Source: Hofstenia miamia (taxonomy: Eukaryota; Xenacoelomorpha; Acoela). Taken from it: a stretch of 64,000 bases of DNA. The translations under genes and the position numbers were made by a program. The notes under the pieces are model-generated. The model searched no databases and was not told where the DNA came from. It was given only the letters and a program-made list of their open reading frames with translations. Within the stretch, counting starts at the first letter, position 1. Every line of letters starts with the position of its first letter. The stretch is taken from contig SCFE01000017.1 of the NCBI GenBank assembly GCA_004352715.1, positions 885,053 through 949,052 of the forward strand, in the 5' to 3' direction. This document shows, one piece after another, positions 45,304 to 50,376 of this stretch.

Positions 45304-46566
45304 AGTATGCTAAAAGACTTATTGCCGCATGACTATTTTGAGGTGTCGAAAAATTTGGGGCAATTTGAACCAATATTAAAAAAGTTGTAAGAATAAAACT
45401 TGGCGCGCATAAACGTGTCGAAGGGCAATATATATATATATATATATATATATANNNNNNNNNNNNNNNNNNNNNNNNNNNNNNNNNNNNNNNNNNNNNN
45501 NNNNNNNNNNNNNNNNNNNNNNNNNNNNNNNNNNNNNNNNNNNNNNNNNNNNNNNNNNNNNNNNNNNNNNNNNNNNNNNNNNNNNNNNNNNNNNNNNNNN
45601 NNNNNNNNNNNNNNNNNNNNNNNNNNNNNNNNNNNNNNNNNNNNNNNNNNNNNNNNNNNNNNNNNNNNNNNNNNNNNNNNNNNNNNTATGTATATATATA
45701 TATATATACACGAAGATCTAGATACTAAGCCAAATACTCGAAATTCATACAAATAGAAATGAGGCCCTTATTTCAAATGCGTTCTATGTTATGGATCGCA
45801 AACTGCGGGCGCTAGATATAAACCTCACTGTATTAATAGCCGTTATATTTGTATCTATATGCATATACACACACGCTAATGTCTTATCTCTGTATTTGGT
45901 GTTTTTCCAGAATTGGCTACATATAAATATAGGAACTGAGTAAAGGCTTCTATTTTTCCAAAAAATGAGTTTTTGCGATGAACTGAATGGATCTTGTTAA
46001 CAATGTGTATGAAGACATATTACAAAGAGACTGTCGTACAACATTTCAGAAATTTAAGAGAGAAAACAATTTTATGTGGCTAAGTGTAAGTGCGTAGTGG
46101 GAGACATGTATATATATCCTTACAATAATAGCTTGCTATCATGATAATACATACAAAATTTGATCTCTTACTTCAAATAATATGAAAGTTTTCTATTTGT
46201 GGCAGAAATTTTGTTTATTTATTTGTGTATTTAGATTTGGATGCAAACCTATCTCATTTGGCTTCAGATGAAACCGAATTTAGTTCCAAGAGGCGAGTGA
46301 TTGTGAGTTGGATTATCAAACTTTTAAGTTCTGTCACTTTGAAATCTACTCAACAAACTTTGCTTAAACTCAAGGCGGACTATCCCAAGCAATTCAACGA
46401 CTTATGCTTCTACAGTGAGGTCAACAATATTATTGCGGTGTATGGTGTTTGGCAACATTCGAGGAATTTTCTTCATAAACTCTTCAGTGAGTGCGAATTT
46501 GAACCATTGTATGTTATTTCTGAACGCATTTTGGAAAATAAAGGCCTCCAATCTGATAAATTTTAG
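11434..46566 (+). CDS. rictor: Rictor, mTOR complex 2 subunit (gene span, 17 exons)
   Basis: Rictor is the large armadillo-type scaffold that defines mTORC2. It binds mTOR and SIN1 and enables phosphorylation of AKT/PKC/SGK. The joined exons run collinear with human RICTOR over its length: N-terminal ARM region (exons 1-6), middle domain (exons 7-10), RasGEF_N-like and RICTOR_V regions (exons 11-13), a short Ser-rich linker (exon 14), the GYAxL...DLSVLFQ segment (exon 15), and the C-terminal domain (exons 16-17). Intron phases match at all junctions except exon 8/9, which needs an unusual acceptor. The total of 4179 coding bases is divisible by three and gives 1392 residues, against 1708 in human; the missing length is mainly in the disordered linker. 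The human zinc ligands (His1515, Cys1520, Cys1523, Cys1651) have counterparts at model residues H1265, C1270, C1273 and C1340. The 5' end may be incomplete. Introns hold most of the mobile DNA in the window, in both orientations. Confidence 0.93.
11739..11987 (+). CDS. rictor: rictor exon 2
   Basis: Acceptor GCGCTTAG|ATC, donor CTG|GTTTGT, phase 0 on both sides, 83 codons. IRAAGLRAIRHFI follows directly from exon 1 and matches the VRAAGLRALRYLI segment of RICTOR. The rest (ARSLDLF, ERIQAIQLIRKLI) is the next armadillo repeat. The intron that follows is 7.8 kb and contains the LINE and nested-transposon cluster. Confidence 0.92.
12000..12240. other. Start of rictor intron 2, AT-rich
   Basis: Intron sequence between the exon 2 donor and the start of the LINE. 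No feature seen. Confidence 0.6.
12244..15372 (+). mobile_element. CR1/Jockey-type LINE, nearly full length but inactive
   Basis: The endonuclease entry FLLANARSLVSLNRRL and FIFISETWLDPSLPD lies at 12280-12420. RT segments follow across several frames: LSGPCYPDGVPSF (about 13597), FLDISKAFDRLPHSILL (about 13990), a degenerate APQASVFLFLIAINDLP (about 14170) and the catalytic ILYVDDTAIF (about 14240). The C-terminal LINE region runs to about 15225. Stops and frameshifts are frequent. The 3' end has AATAAAG (about 15346) followed by a TTATTATTATT tract ending near 15372, the microsatellite tail of CR1-like elements. The sense strand is strikingly pyrimidine-rich. The length is inflated by 259 bases by the contig-end duplication at 14694. 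Confidence 0.85.
14435..14954. repeat. Duplicated contig ends around a single n (14694)
   Basis: 14435-14693 and 14696-14954 are 259 bases each and differ at one visible position (CTCCCGCTG versus CTCCTGCTG). They flank a single n inside the LINE C-terminal region. Probably one locus (or two alleles) written twice. Confidence 0.9.
15373..16915 (-). mobile_element. R4/Dong-clade non-LTR retrotransposon, 5'-truncated
   Basis: On the minus strand, 16905-16471 encodes the RT palm with LWYMDDLKMYASS (YMDD box) and the following thumb. About 16470-16205 continues with GDVDRLYMARHLVGKGLLSV, a hallmark of R4-type elements. 16205-15420 (261 residues) carries a CCHH-like zinc motif (CRLCKNHL, then H...H) and a restriction-like endonuclease of PD-(D/E)xK type (RRPDIAVVD then TVIEIAVSKDRN). 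Two frame changes, near 16471 and 16205, break the ORF. The 3' end meets the (TTA)n tail of the neighbouring LINE. The 5' part is lost where the pogo-like element begins at about 16923. Confidence 0.85.
17249..18933. mobile_element. Harbinger-like non-autonomous element with clustered subterminal repeats
   Basis: The left terminus is GGGTGCATTCACAC and the right terminus GTGTGAATGCACCC. Both sides are flanked by TTA (17246-17248 and 18934-18936), and the paralogous empty site at 40359-40361 has a single TTA. A 3-bp TTA duplication and GGG-start TIR fit PIF/Harbinger. Without the nested hAT the element is about 998 bases and has no transposase frame. The motif ATTCACACAGAAAG(CGAGC) occurs three times on the left (about 17255, 17316, 17389) and, inverted, six times on the right (about 17917, 17973, 18038, 18099, 18850, 18912). 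It is often followed by a TTAAAACATGTNTTAA-like palindrome. The regular array suggests transposase-binding sites. Confidence 0.8.
18116..18794 (+). mobile_element. hAT element, internally deleted, nested in the Harbinger-like element
   Basis: It starts CAGGGATCCAACATG and ends CTAACGATCCCTG, and is flanked by a perfect 8-bp duplication GTGAATAC (18108-18115 and 18795-18802), as expected for hAT. The terminal regions carry many GCGATTAATC motifs. The only coding remnant, within 18249-18599, ends in the hAT C-terminal dimerisation segment (TSNQVERLFSKAGYALSDY, NRLLPLNLEIKIFL). The rest of the transposase is deleted, leaving a 679-bp element. Confidence 0.92.
18989..19797. other. End of rictor intron 2
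   Basis: AT-rich intron sequence up to the acceptor TTCTTTAG. Open frames at 19121-19324 and 19179-19460 show no family resemblance. Confidence 0.55.
19798..20074 (+). CDS. rictor: rictor exon 3
   Basis: Acceptor TTCTTTAG|AAA (phase 0), donor CACG|GTTTGT (phase 1). AVLCELALTNPERL, GGISVLVSHVI and LLRLINHPDSRQYI match the ICELALQNPEVV...LLNHPKTRQYV armadillo segment of RICTOR. Confidence 0.95.
20443..20695 (+). CDS. rictor: rictor exon 4
   Basis: Acceptor ACATTTAG|TT completes the phase-1 codon. The donor is GATGG|GTAGGT (phase 2). RLAIVSMFRSWPGMI and LQSLLGVLSLNN correspond to the GIIATFRSWAGII...IQSLIGVLCIPN region of RICTOR. Confidence 0.95.
20696..21718. other. rictor intron 4, first part
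   Basis: AT-rich, no coding similarity seen before the hAT remnant that begins at about 21719. Confidence 0.5.
21719..22835 (+). pseudogene. Degenerate hAT transposase (BED-finger, CGGBP1-like type)
   Basis: Order of domains in three frames: a zinc-finger-like start FRAFSTDGEVFHCDLNDKN with VEQHINTQQYV (21750-21880); the catalytic region VVDDTSD...SVCKVRVGSL, LLLSEDAPYRKKIGN and FCFAHAFHR (22145-22455); FVEAPARRQKFPA and TRWETWIQAACYYSIN (22480-22610); and a C-terminal FAPITSVDVKRSFSKYKTL ending at TAG near 22832. This matches a widely dispersed hAT-like family. Several stops and frame changes, and a total length of 1.1 kb where about 2 kb is usual, show a decayed and internally deleted copy. 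It lies sense-oriented in rictor intron 4. No TIRs were found. Confidence 0.8.
22836..23708. other. rictor intron 4, last part
   Basis: AT-rich intron sequence with nothing recognised, ending in the acceptor ACTGTATAG. Confidence 0.5.
23709..23925 (+). CDS. rictor: rictor exon 5
   Basis: Acceptor TGTATAG|A completes the phase-2 codon from exon 4. LMEGFVVSEAAAVLN and LLLTMFVSAGLLETLVGVI align with the LSDGFVAAEAKTIL...ILSAFIRNGLLEGLVEVI region of RICTOR. The donor AGG|GTTGGT (phase 0) is weak but is the only one that joins exon 6 in frame. It is followed by a (TA)n tract. Confidence 0.9.
24022..24056. repeat. (TA)n microsatellite
   Basis: Pure TA dinucleotide repeat in rictor intron 5. Similar tracts occur at 30237-30264, 45250-45280 (grading into GT), 45430-45454, 61029-61048, 61418-61439 and 62081-62108. 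Confidence 0.95.
24317..24576 (+). CDS. rictor: rictor exon 6
   Basis: Acceptor GACTTTAG|GTG (phase 0), donor TTTTCG|GTAAAT (phase 2). LPTLMTLAASFDSP and KALAFLQSL match the CLPTLMNMAASFDIP...AALNCLKRF segment at the end of the RICTOR N-terminal domain. Confidence 0.95.
24577..26044. other. rictor intron 6
   Basis: AT-rich, no feature with support. The minus-strand frame 25349-25591 is open but unrecognised. Confidence 0.5.
26045..26345 (+). CDS. rictor: rictor exon 7
   Basis: Acceptor TTATTTTAG|A completes an Arg codon with exon 6. The donor is ATG|GTATGC (phase 0). SDKWNFGYILTTLTL and FLKSIAQYFQP correspond to the LEWNWNLIGTILKW...RFVRRLLYFYKP segment of the RICTOR middle domain. Confidence 0.9.
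26346..27766. other. rictor intron 7
   Basis: AT-rich intron, nothing recognised. Confidence 0.5.
27767..27914 (+). CDS. rictor: rictor exon 8 (3' boundary uncertain)
   Basis: Acceptor ATCTGAAG|GCC, phase 0. LKLIAYSCRMILES aligns with the QLTVVGCQFTEFLLES segment of RICTOR. The frame has no phase-0 GT, so the donor must be CTGA|GTACAA (27914) or ATTG|GTTCAT (27890), both phase 1. Both require exon 9 to start at 28450. I prefer 27914 because GTAC donors are used by exons 10 and 14. Confidence 0.7.
27915..28449. other. rictor intron 8
   Basis: Short AT-rich intron. Ends TTATTACAGGAAG with two closely spaced acceptors. Confidence 0.5.
28450..28676 (+). CDS. rictor: rictor exon 9
   Basis: The start is set by phase at ACAGGAAG|GT. 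The stronger-looking acceptor ACAG at 28445 would be phase 0 and does not fit exon 8. IAADLLYDIVNCI, MSSEYFLLIGHLSL and MLEKI match the LEDLVKDIVQWL...LSQHYFLFIGTLS...MLEKC region of RICTOR. Donor CAG|GTATTT, phase 0. Confidence 0.88.
28736..28863 (+). CDS. rictor: rictor exon 10
   Basis: Acceptor TACTCTAG|GAA (phase 0), donor ACAAG|GTACAT (phase 2). CISCLNYANDRNARMVLQ and EVRLYATR match the SSLDYSRDGLARVIL...ACRLYATK segment. It was missed by simple ORF calling because it is only 128 bases. Confidence 0.93.
28864..30292. other. rictor intron 10
   Basis: Contains the minus-strand recombinase-like remnant at 29045-29947 and a (TA)n tract at 30237-30264. The remainder is AT-rich. Confidence 0.6.
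29045..29947 (-). pseudogene. Possible tyrosine-recombinase (Crypton-like) remnant
   Basis: The minus-strand frame 29943-29392 (183 residues) contains LKPSTIALYLAALKYLLEYI followed by a basic segment and VKKVLIQINFKLEQYKELRA. This resembles the SAM-like core-binding domain of eukaryotic tyrosine recombinases. A second minus frame, 29251-29054, contains GTALSQMSQFHRRDIQKTAE with a following Tyr, as in the C-terminal region where the catalytic Tyr sits. The central catalytic Arg region is not intact. The assignment rests on general pattern only; a decayed unrelated transposase is possible. Confidence 0.35.
30293..30575 (+). CDS. rictor: rictor exon 11
   Basis: Acceptor CCATCTAG|A completes the Arg codon. 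Donor GAG|GTATTT, phase 0. VQLYDKDASVSAAAFDIIEE, ACEQHRHLRVL and KPSLLHLGDRGRLLFSKY align with VTQLHDKNKTISSEALDILD...KPALSHLGDKGLLLLLRF of RICTOR. Confidence 0.96.
30664..30937 (+). CDS. rictor: rictor exon 12
   Basis: Acceptor CATTTAG|GTG (phase 0), donor GAAG|GTAATT (phase 1). WKDEFCTRYVSLVQAKLDIA and LPNHLFGELCHHTNGAQYLL match WHREYNSKYVDLIEEQLNEA and LPIHLYGQLVHHKTGCHLL, the RasGEF_N-like region of RICTOR. Confidence 0.96.
31127..31449 (+). CDS. rictor: rictor exon 13
   Basis: Acceptor CCATAG|GT completes Gly. The donor GTAGTA|GTAAGG (phase 0) is the best of three in-frame choices and lies before the stop at 31567. VKAALWSVSHMASSPAGLDV, SVRGTALYAAGLI and FGWISIQRSALHG match the LKASLWALGNIGSS...SIRGTCVYVLGLI...HNWDAVRHSRKHLW region (RICTOR_V). 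Confidence 0.93.
31799..32044 (+). CDS. rictor: rictor exon 14
   Basis: Acceptor CTTTTTAG|ACA (phase 0), donor CAA|GTACAT (phase 0). It encodes a Ser/Arg-rich start TRRSTISSPRSKL and then SGPLKITSTIDSD and LINSVKNLFTTK. These correspond loosely to the SGPIKDKNSFPFFAS...KNRILNSL segment of the disordered RICTOR middle. The identity is less certain than for other exons, but both phases fit. Confidence 0.78.
32148..35045 (-). mobile_element. L2/CR1-like LINE lacking the RT core
   Basis: Minus strand, 5' to 3'. 35039-34539 encodes ORF1 with a PHD-like zinc finger (CFVC...CFNCNNTLAHRKCIGI...C) and a coiled coil (VMEEKVSKIDSILQSQNELK). 34519-34211 is the ORF1 C-terminal RRM-like part. 33828-33436 is endonuclease (LIVTGDFNVHM, then ILDLVITNSP). 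33379-33150 is the pre-RT linker. This jumps directly to PLAYLLKSQNVMYHIYADDN (RT box YADD) and a complete C-terminal domain (SRLDYCNSLYVGLPD, IHWLPIKSRIQYKVLTI) at 33119-32259. The RT region between linker and YADD is deleted. The 3' tail is an AATAAT tract at 32148-32166. The element lies antisense in rictor intron 14. Confidence 0.88.
35090..35636 (-). other. Unassigned stretch with a minus-strand zinc-finger-like frame
   Basis: 35605-35399 on the minus strand encodes VIHCPKCQKYLEVHNIDLGE and, after a shift, an acidic tail (VEIVEDDETEEIP). It looks like decayed coding sequence, but I cannot name the family. On the + strand the same stretch has a very good acceptor (TTGTTTTTTCAG at 35433), but the exon-like frame behind it does not resemble Rictor. 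Confidence 0.35.
35637..36946. mobile_element. Element with about 200-bp inverted repeats
   Basis: 35637-35847 and 36755-36946 are inverted copies. For example, AAATTTATTGAAACATTTCA and AAATATTGATTATTTGCT occur in both arms, with roughly four of five positions matching. The interior carries minus-strand coding-like remnants (PTDLPVTEKRTFVSTMFESL; NALGIEWESQW). Long TIRs around a decayed frame suggest an old DNA transposon. Ends and target duplication could not be fixed. Confidence 0.55.
36947..39003. other. rictor intron 14, last part
   Basis: AT-rich. Frames at 38041-38286 and 38054-38503 are open for 80-150 codons but match nothing I know and do not resemble the Rictor linker. An additional linker exon cannot be excluded here. 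Confidence 0.45.
39004..39192 (+). CDS. rictor: rictor exon 15
   Basis: Acceptor TTATTTTAG|GGA and consensus donor CAA|GTAAGT, both phase 0. GYAVLNELHRSQ and DDFLGIAIPCDLSVLFQ match GYATLKRLQQQR and DDYIGLALPVDINDIFQ of RICTOR. The spacer between them is much shorter than in human. Confidence 0.93.
39215..40985 (-). mobile_element. LINE fragment, antisense, interrupted by a pogo-like MITE
   Basis: Minus-strand RT entry at 40863-40620 (LPGFLACELVEPITKLINLS, then VSDIRP). After the MITE, 40010-39600 continues with LINE thumb-like sequence (GLKLNDLTINQENSVGLLGA). 39569-39348 carries the C-terminal region (LHPLRSQRQHDLLFKTNRFG). The 3' UTR-like end GGGACCTTTTGACCTGTGGTC lies near 39245-39266. 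Many stops and shifts. The family is LINE with confidence; the clade is unresolved. Confidence 0.65.
40011..40431. mobile_element. pogo-like MITE, complete copy
   Basis: The left end CAGTATTCCCTCTCTATTCG and right end CGAATAGGTGAGGGTATTCTG are imperfect inverted complements of about 22 bases. Both sides are flanked by TA (40009-40010 and 40432-40433). TIR style (CAG..., CCTC, TTCGCG) and the TA target fit the pogo/Tigger group. It is 421 bases with no coding. It serves as the uninterrupted reference for the broken copy at 16923-18988. Confidence 0.85.
40986..43126. other. rictor intron 15, middle part
   Basis: AT-rich intron sequence with no coding similarity or repeat boundary that I can support. 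Confidence 0.5.
43127..44212. mobile_element. Inverted-repeat element with AGCGCGCACT termini
   Basis: The left end AGGCTAAGCGCGCACTGTTG and the right end CAATAGTGCGCGCTACGCCT are inverted complements with few mismatches. Internal copies of the same GCGCGC motif occur near 43204 (CAAGCGCGCAATAGTG) and 44031 (GTGCGCGCATG). It is about 1.09 kb with no transposase. TTA precedes the left end and AAA follows the right end, so a 3-bp target is possible but not exact. The build resembles the Harbinger-like element at 17249. Confidence 0.55.
44659..44917 (+). CDS. rictor: rictor exon 16 with zinc-site residues
   Basis: Acceptor TTTTTTAG|GTT (phase 0, joins exon 15 directly), donor GCAA|GTAAGT (phase 1). 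It is polar and weakly conserved at first. It ends SSHDRATCLVCHIANVPEF, where H-x4-C-x2-C has exactly the spacing of the zinc ligands His1515, Cys1520 and Cys1523 in human RICTOR. Confidence 0.85.
44918..46234. other. rictor intron 16
   Basis: Contains (AT)n grading to (GT)n at 45250-45303 and a 232-base N gap (45455-45686) bordered by (TA)n on both sides. The gap is probably an unassembled microsatellite. Otherwise AT-rich. Confidence 0.6.
45455..45686. other. Assembly gap (232 N)
   Basis: Run of N flanked by TA repeats. Confidence 1.
46235..46566 (+). CDS. rictor: rictor exon 17, C-terminal, with stop TAG
   Basis: Acceptor GTATTTAG|AT completes Asn from the phase-1 donor. RRVIVSWIIKLLSSV, LLKLKADYPKQFNDLCFYSE and NFLHKLFSECEF match RKEVLRLVINLSSSV, IKEKYPQTFDDICLYSE and RFIQELFQDVQF of RICTOR. 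The Cys in DLCFYSE corresponds to the fourth zinc ligand (Cys1651). The human tail beyond this is poorly conserved and of similar length. Confidence 0.96.
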
Positions 46567-46717
46567 TTTCTTTAGCTAACAAAAAAGTAAATTATGCCCA
46601 CTGAAATTACGTTTTTATATTTTGTAATCATGAACAAATATTTTCGAAGGCATCAAGGATCGTAATTTTTATTTAAAAGAGTAAAAAGTGTCAACGTGTA
46701 TTAAGTGAACTCAGCAT

Positions 46718-46723
46718 AATAAA
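46718..46723 (+). terminator. Poly(A) signal of rictor
   Basis: AATAAA 152 bases after the stop codon, the first canonical hexamer downstream. Gives a short 3' UTR. Confidence 0.6.
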
Positions 46724-47619
46724 ATATTTTGTCATTTTTCATTTTAATTTGTTTGTTGAATTGTACTGAGAAACTTTTCTCTGTATTTTCATCTTAAATT
46801 TGTTCTTTTGTGCTGTAGTTAGTTACGCTGCTCGTCAATAATTATTTAGTTCTATTTCGCAAGAATTGATTACCCAAAGGAGAACCAGTTTTGTAAATTG
46901 TGTTAAATCTTGCGTTTAACTCTCCACTTTATTTTTATATTGAAAATTCAGAATTTTTTTGTTGTTGGACTATATTTTCCAGAGGCTCAGTGTTATCGAG
47001 TTTATTTATTTATTCAAGCTCAATTGTCGGGTGCTATGTTTTATTGCTGCTGTATTTCCCAAATGGTGCTATTTTTATATTTATATTATATTTTAAAAAA
47101 ATTATTATTTTGTTGTTTGATTTCCAGTTCATGGCAGTAGGTATGCCATAAATTTACGAACTTCATATCACCACTTTGAACAAATTTACAATGCCTTTTT
47201 AGGACGTATTGCTTAGATTTAAAAACCAAGGGTTAGCATCTTTATACATATATGAATATACCCATGTATACTAGTTTTAGAAAAAATCATTGTGATTAAT
47301 TGATTAAAACTTAGTGATTAAATTTCAATTAATTTACAAAACCGATAGAATTTAACATTTACTTTACTTAAATAGCTATATTTAACTTTTCCTTTACATT
47401 GTGTAGTTTGTACATATTTACAAAATTGCAAACCTTACAATAAGTAACTTATATGTACAGTATTTACAAAATTTAACAATATATATACAACATAGACAAG
47501 TAAGAAAAAATATAAGCTACACAGAACATTAATTAAAAAAACAAGACAAAATAAAATAAAAAAGACATATAGATTATAAATAATTTGCAGCTAGTAATTT
47601 CTTCAAACATTTGATTCAG
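46724..47619. other. Intergenic, AT-rich
   Basis: No gene seen. The overlapping frames at 46900-47151 are low-complexity and hydrophobic by base composition. Part of 47220-47620 may be the 3' UTR of the LINE tail next to it. Confidence 0.5.
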
Positions 47620-47765
47620 TGTTATTGCCATATTCATATTGGTTTGCGAGTAGGTTCTCCTTCAGCCGTTTTTTAAATCGATTTATGTCTGGTGCTTTCC
47701 GAATATTGATCGGCAATTTGTTCAAAAGCTAAAGTCGGCAAGCTGTTGAAGAAAAAGAGAAATTC
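47620..47765 (-). pseudogene. LINE C-terminal tail
   Basis: Minus strand reads LLNKLPINIRKAPDINRFKK then RLKENLLAN and a stop. This is the W-N-x-LP...FKxxLKxxL ending found in CR1/L2-type ORF2 proteins. Only this short piece is recognisable. Confidence 0.65.
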
Positions 47766-48568
47766 CAATATTTTCATTTTATTTGAGTATTGGTAATTTA
47801 AATTTTTACTTTATGCAATAGTACAATTATGGTATTGGTTCTGCGTTACTGGTATAAATTTTGGTAATACTGTTATTTGATTTAAAATGCATGTTACAAT
47901 GCAAATAAAAGGTTATTAGGTAACTGACAAAAGTATGTGTAATAGAAAATTTTACCCTTGAAATGGATCTTACATTATACTTGGAGGCCGCTTCAACCAT
48001 TATTTATACCTCAATACAGTTAACTGAATCAAATGGGACTAATCAATAATTTAATTTGAATGATAAAAAGTCTTATCTTTCAGCCATCTAATTTAAACAT
48101 CTTCTAATTGTTACAATAACTAGGAAATTTCCGGTGCTATGCACGGGGATTTCAATGGGCTGTATTAGATATTTAATAAATTAATAAACTTTAAACAAAC
48201 CATATGTTGTATTTTTAATATTTTATTAACGAAATAAGTAATAAATGTCATCATTATAAATTGGTAAAATGATTTTTATTCACAATTTTAGCATATGTAA
48301 CTCCTTAAATTAACCATATAATATTATAAGCTCATTCAAAGCATGGTAACACCTAATGCAAGAGTGTATAGAATCACAACAAAATCGATTCCATTATTGT
48401 GGGTGTATAGATAAGATGTTAACATTAGCGCTAAAACATTTTGTTTCCATGAGCACATATTTACCAATAACAAGAGTACGCATATGCAACAACATTATAA
48501 TGAAATAGTGAAATCTCTAGAGAACAATGTGAAGATAAAGGATAATCTTCTTTCGTATTTAGATTTGT

Positions 48569-48935
48569 TTACAAGATCGATAAACTTAATGCGAAGCTTG
48601 GCCTTAAATTAACAACTAACATGTTCGATCAATCTAATGAAATTTATAAGATTCAATGCACCTGTGGTGATGATTATATCGGATGTTCCGGGTCAGCAAT
48701 TAAGCAGAAGAATAAAAGACCATGAATCTAATTCGACCATTTCAAAACACCTAAAAAATTGTGGACTAAATTATGATGTAAAAATTTTAAAGAATACTGA
48801 TGTAAAATATTGCAAAATCACTGAAAGCATTCTTTGGGGAGAAAATTTTAAAATATCTACAAAGATCTGGATGCAAAAAAAATTACACGGGTCTAAAAAA
48901 ATTTTTTTTGAAAATACCTGAAACTAATACATAAG
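48569..48935 (+). pseudogene. Penelope-like element, GIY-YIG endonuclease fragment
   Basis: FVYKIDKLNAKLGLKL then EIYKIQCTCGDDYIGCSG carries the GIY-YIG entry (Y...C.C...YIG). One frame change near 48682 leads to QQLSRRIKDHESN, ISKHLKNCG and KITESILWGENF. These contain the Arg of the GxTxRxLxxRxxEH-type motif and the Glu-containing catalytic segment. Such a domain follows the RT in Penelope-like retroelements. The RT itself is absent here. Confidence 0.8.
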
Positions 48936-49052
48936 AAGTTTTCTGGGTAAAATAAATTATTCTGGCTTTCCATCAAAAAAGGCGCTGCATACTATGGAAA
49001 ATTGGAAAATGCGGGCGGTAGAAATCCCATAGTATCTAGTTCCCGTATAATA

Positions 49053-50336
49053 CAGGGTCCCGCAGGTAAATTGGGACTATTTTATAATGCTTATATTTTT
49101 TAAACTATTCCATTAATGATGATATAACTTTTTTCAGGTAATCTCAAAACTATATTCTATAAGTTATAATAAAGAGATTTAGACTGGTTTCGTCAATAAT
49201 GGCAGAACAATCTCAAAGAATAACTATATGCGAATTAAGACGTGCTGGGAACTCTCCATCAGATATTATTAAGAGCACTGGGTACGCAAAAACAACAGTT
49301 TATCGAGTTGTGGCCAACTTTGATTCTGAGGGTAAGGTTGCACGAAGTCGTCACAGACCTCGAAGTGACCGCAAGAGAACTAAAACCTTTCTGGCAGGAC
49401 TAAAAAGATCGATAAAGGCAGACCCAACTCAGTCGATGGCAAAACTGGCAAAAAAACGCAATGTCAGCCACAGGACCATCAGCAGAGCTGTCAATGAAGA
49501 CTTGGGAATGACATCTTACGTCAGGAGACGTCGCAACCTCCTCACTGCTCGCTCAAGAGCCATCAGACTTGATAGATGTCCAAAACTTCTCAATCATCTC
49601 AAGAACAAAGGAGGACATGTTCGCATTTTTGTTGATGAGAAAAAATTCATTGTGGACGAAGTTGCGAACCGTCAGAACACAAGAGTTATTGCCTGTGACC
49701 CTTCTGAAGTTCCTCCTGTGATGCAGAGCAAAAATCCTGCTTCTGTGATGGTCTTTGCAGCCGTGGCAAGTGATGGCAAAGTGATGCCTCCTCATTTTAT
49801 CGAAGCTGGACTTAAGATTAACACAGCAGAGTATTTAAAGATCTTGAATGATGTTTTGCTGCCCTGGATTAGTCAACACTATGATGTTAATAAAGTCATG
49901 CTCATTCAAGACTCTGCACCAGCCCATGGAGCTAAGACAGTGCAAGATTATCTTAAGAAGAAACTGCCCTTGTTTGTACCAAAAGACATTTGGCCTAGTA
50001 GCTCACCAGACCTGAATGTGTGTGACTATTGGCTGTTCAGCGTGATTGAAGGAAGGTCTAACACTAAGCCTCACCCTAATATTAACTCCCTAAAGACATC
50101 CATTCAAAGAGCATTCCATGATCTTGATGCCAATGAAGTGAAGAGGAGTTGTTCAACGTTTCGCCAGAGAATCTCCAAAATTATTAAAGCAAAGGGTGAT
50201 CATATAGAATGATTATGTACAATAAATCGTATAGATCACAAAAATAAATGTTAAAATGATCATTTGTCTCTTATATCCTTTAAATCAGGAAATTTCAATG
50301 AACATAAAAAAGTCCCAATTTACCTGCGGGACCCTG
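49053..50336 (+). mobile_element. Intact maT-type (DD37D) Tc1/mariner transposon
   Basis: The ends CAGGGTCCCGCAGGTAAATT (left) and AATTTACCTGCGGGACCCTG (right) are parts of a 26-bp perfect TIR, extending to 33 bp with one mismatch. TA flanks both sides (49051-49052 and 50337-50338). The 1284-bp element holds one uninterrupted transposase gene. The perfect ends and open frame suggest recent activity. It has landed beside a LINE tail (50377-50596, minus). Confidence 0.95.
49199..50212 (+). CDS. maT-type transposase, 337 aa
   Basis: Cut-and-paste transposase of the IS630-Tc1-mariner superfamily; it binds the TIRs and integrates at TA. Two helix-turn-helix regions occupy about residues 5-50 (SPSDIIKSTGYAKTTVYRVV) and 70-105 (MAKLAKKRNVSHRTISRAV), with a basic patch RRRR at about 109-112. 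Catalytic residues are visible as D146 (IFVDEKKF), D238 (LIQDSAPAH) and D276 (SPDLNVCDYWLF). The spacing between the second and third Asp is 37 residues, the DD37D signature of the maT group, distinct from mariner (DD34D) and Tc1 (DD34E). The ATG at 49199 lies 147 bases inside the left end; the length is normal for the family. No stop, frameshift or missing catalytic residue. Codon use follows other transposons rather than rictor. Confidence 0.95.
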   Translation: MAEQSQRITICELRRAGNSPSDIIKSTGYAKTTVYRVVANFDSEGKVARSRHRPRSDRKRTKTFLAGLKRSIKADPTQSMAKLAKKRNVSHRTISRAVNEDLGMTSYVRRRRNLLTARSRAIRLDRCPKLLNHLKNKGGHVRIFVDEKKFIVDEVANRQNTRVIACDPSEVPPVMQSKNPASVMVFAAVASDGKVMPPHFIEAGLKINTAEYLKILNDVLLPWISQHYDVNKVMLIQDSAPAHGAKTVQDYLKKKLPLFVPKDIWPSSSPDLNVCDYWLFSVIEGRSNTKPHPNINSLKTSIQRAFHDLDANEVKRSCSTFRQRISKIIKAKGDHIE

Positions 50337-50376
50337 TATAATTTACAAGAAAATCTTAATTACACTTAAATCACGG

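Noticed and set aside
48125-48160. CCGGTGCTATGCACGGGG near-palindrome considered as a Helitron hairpin or RNA element
   Set aside because: No CTAG-type end or other Helitron feature nearby, and only one copy seen.
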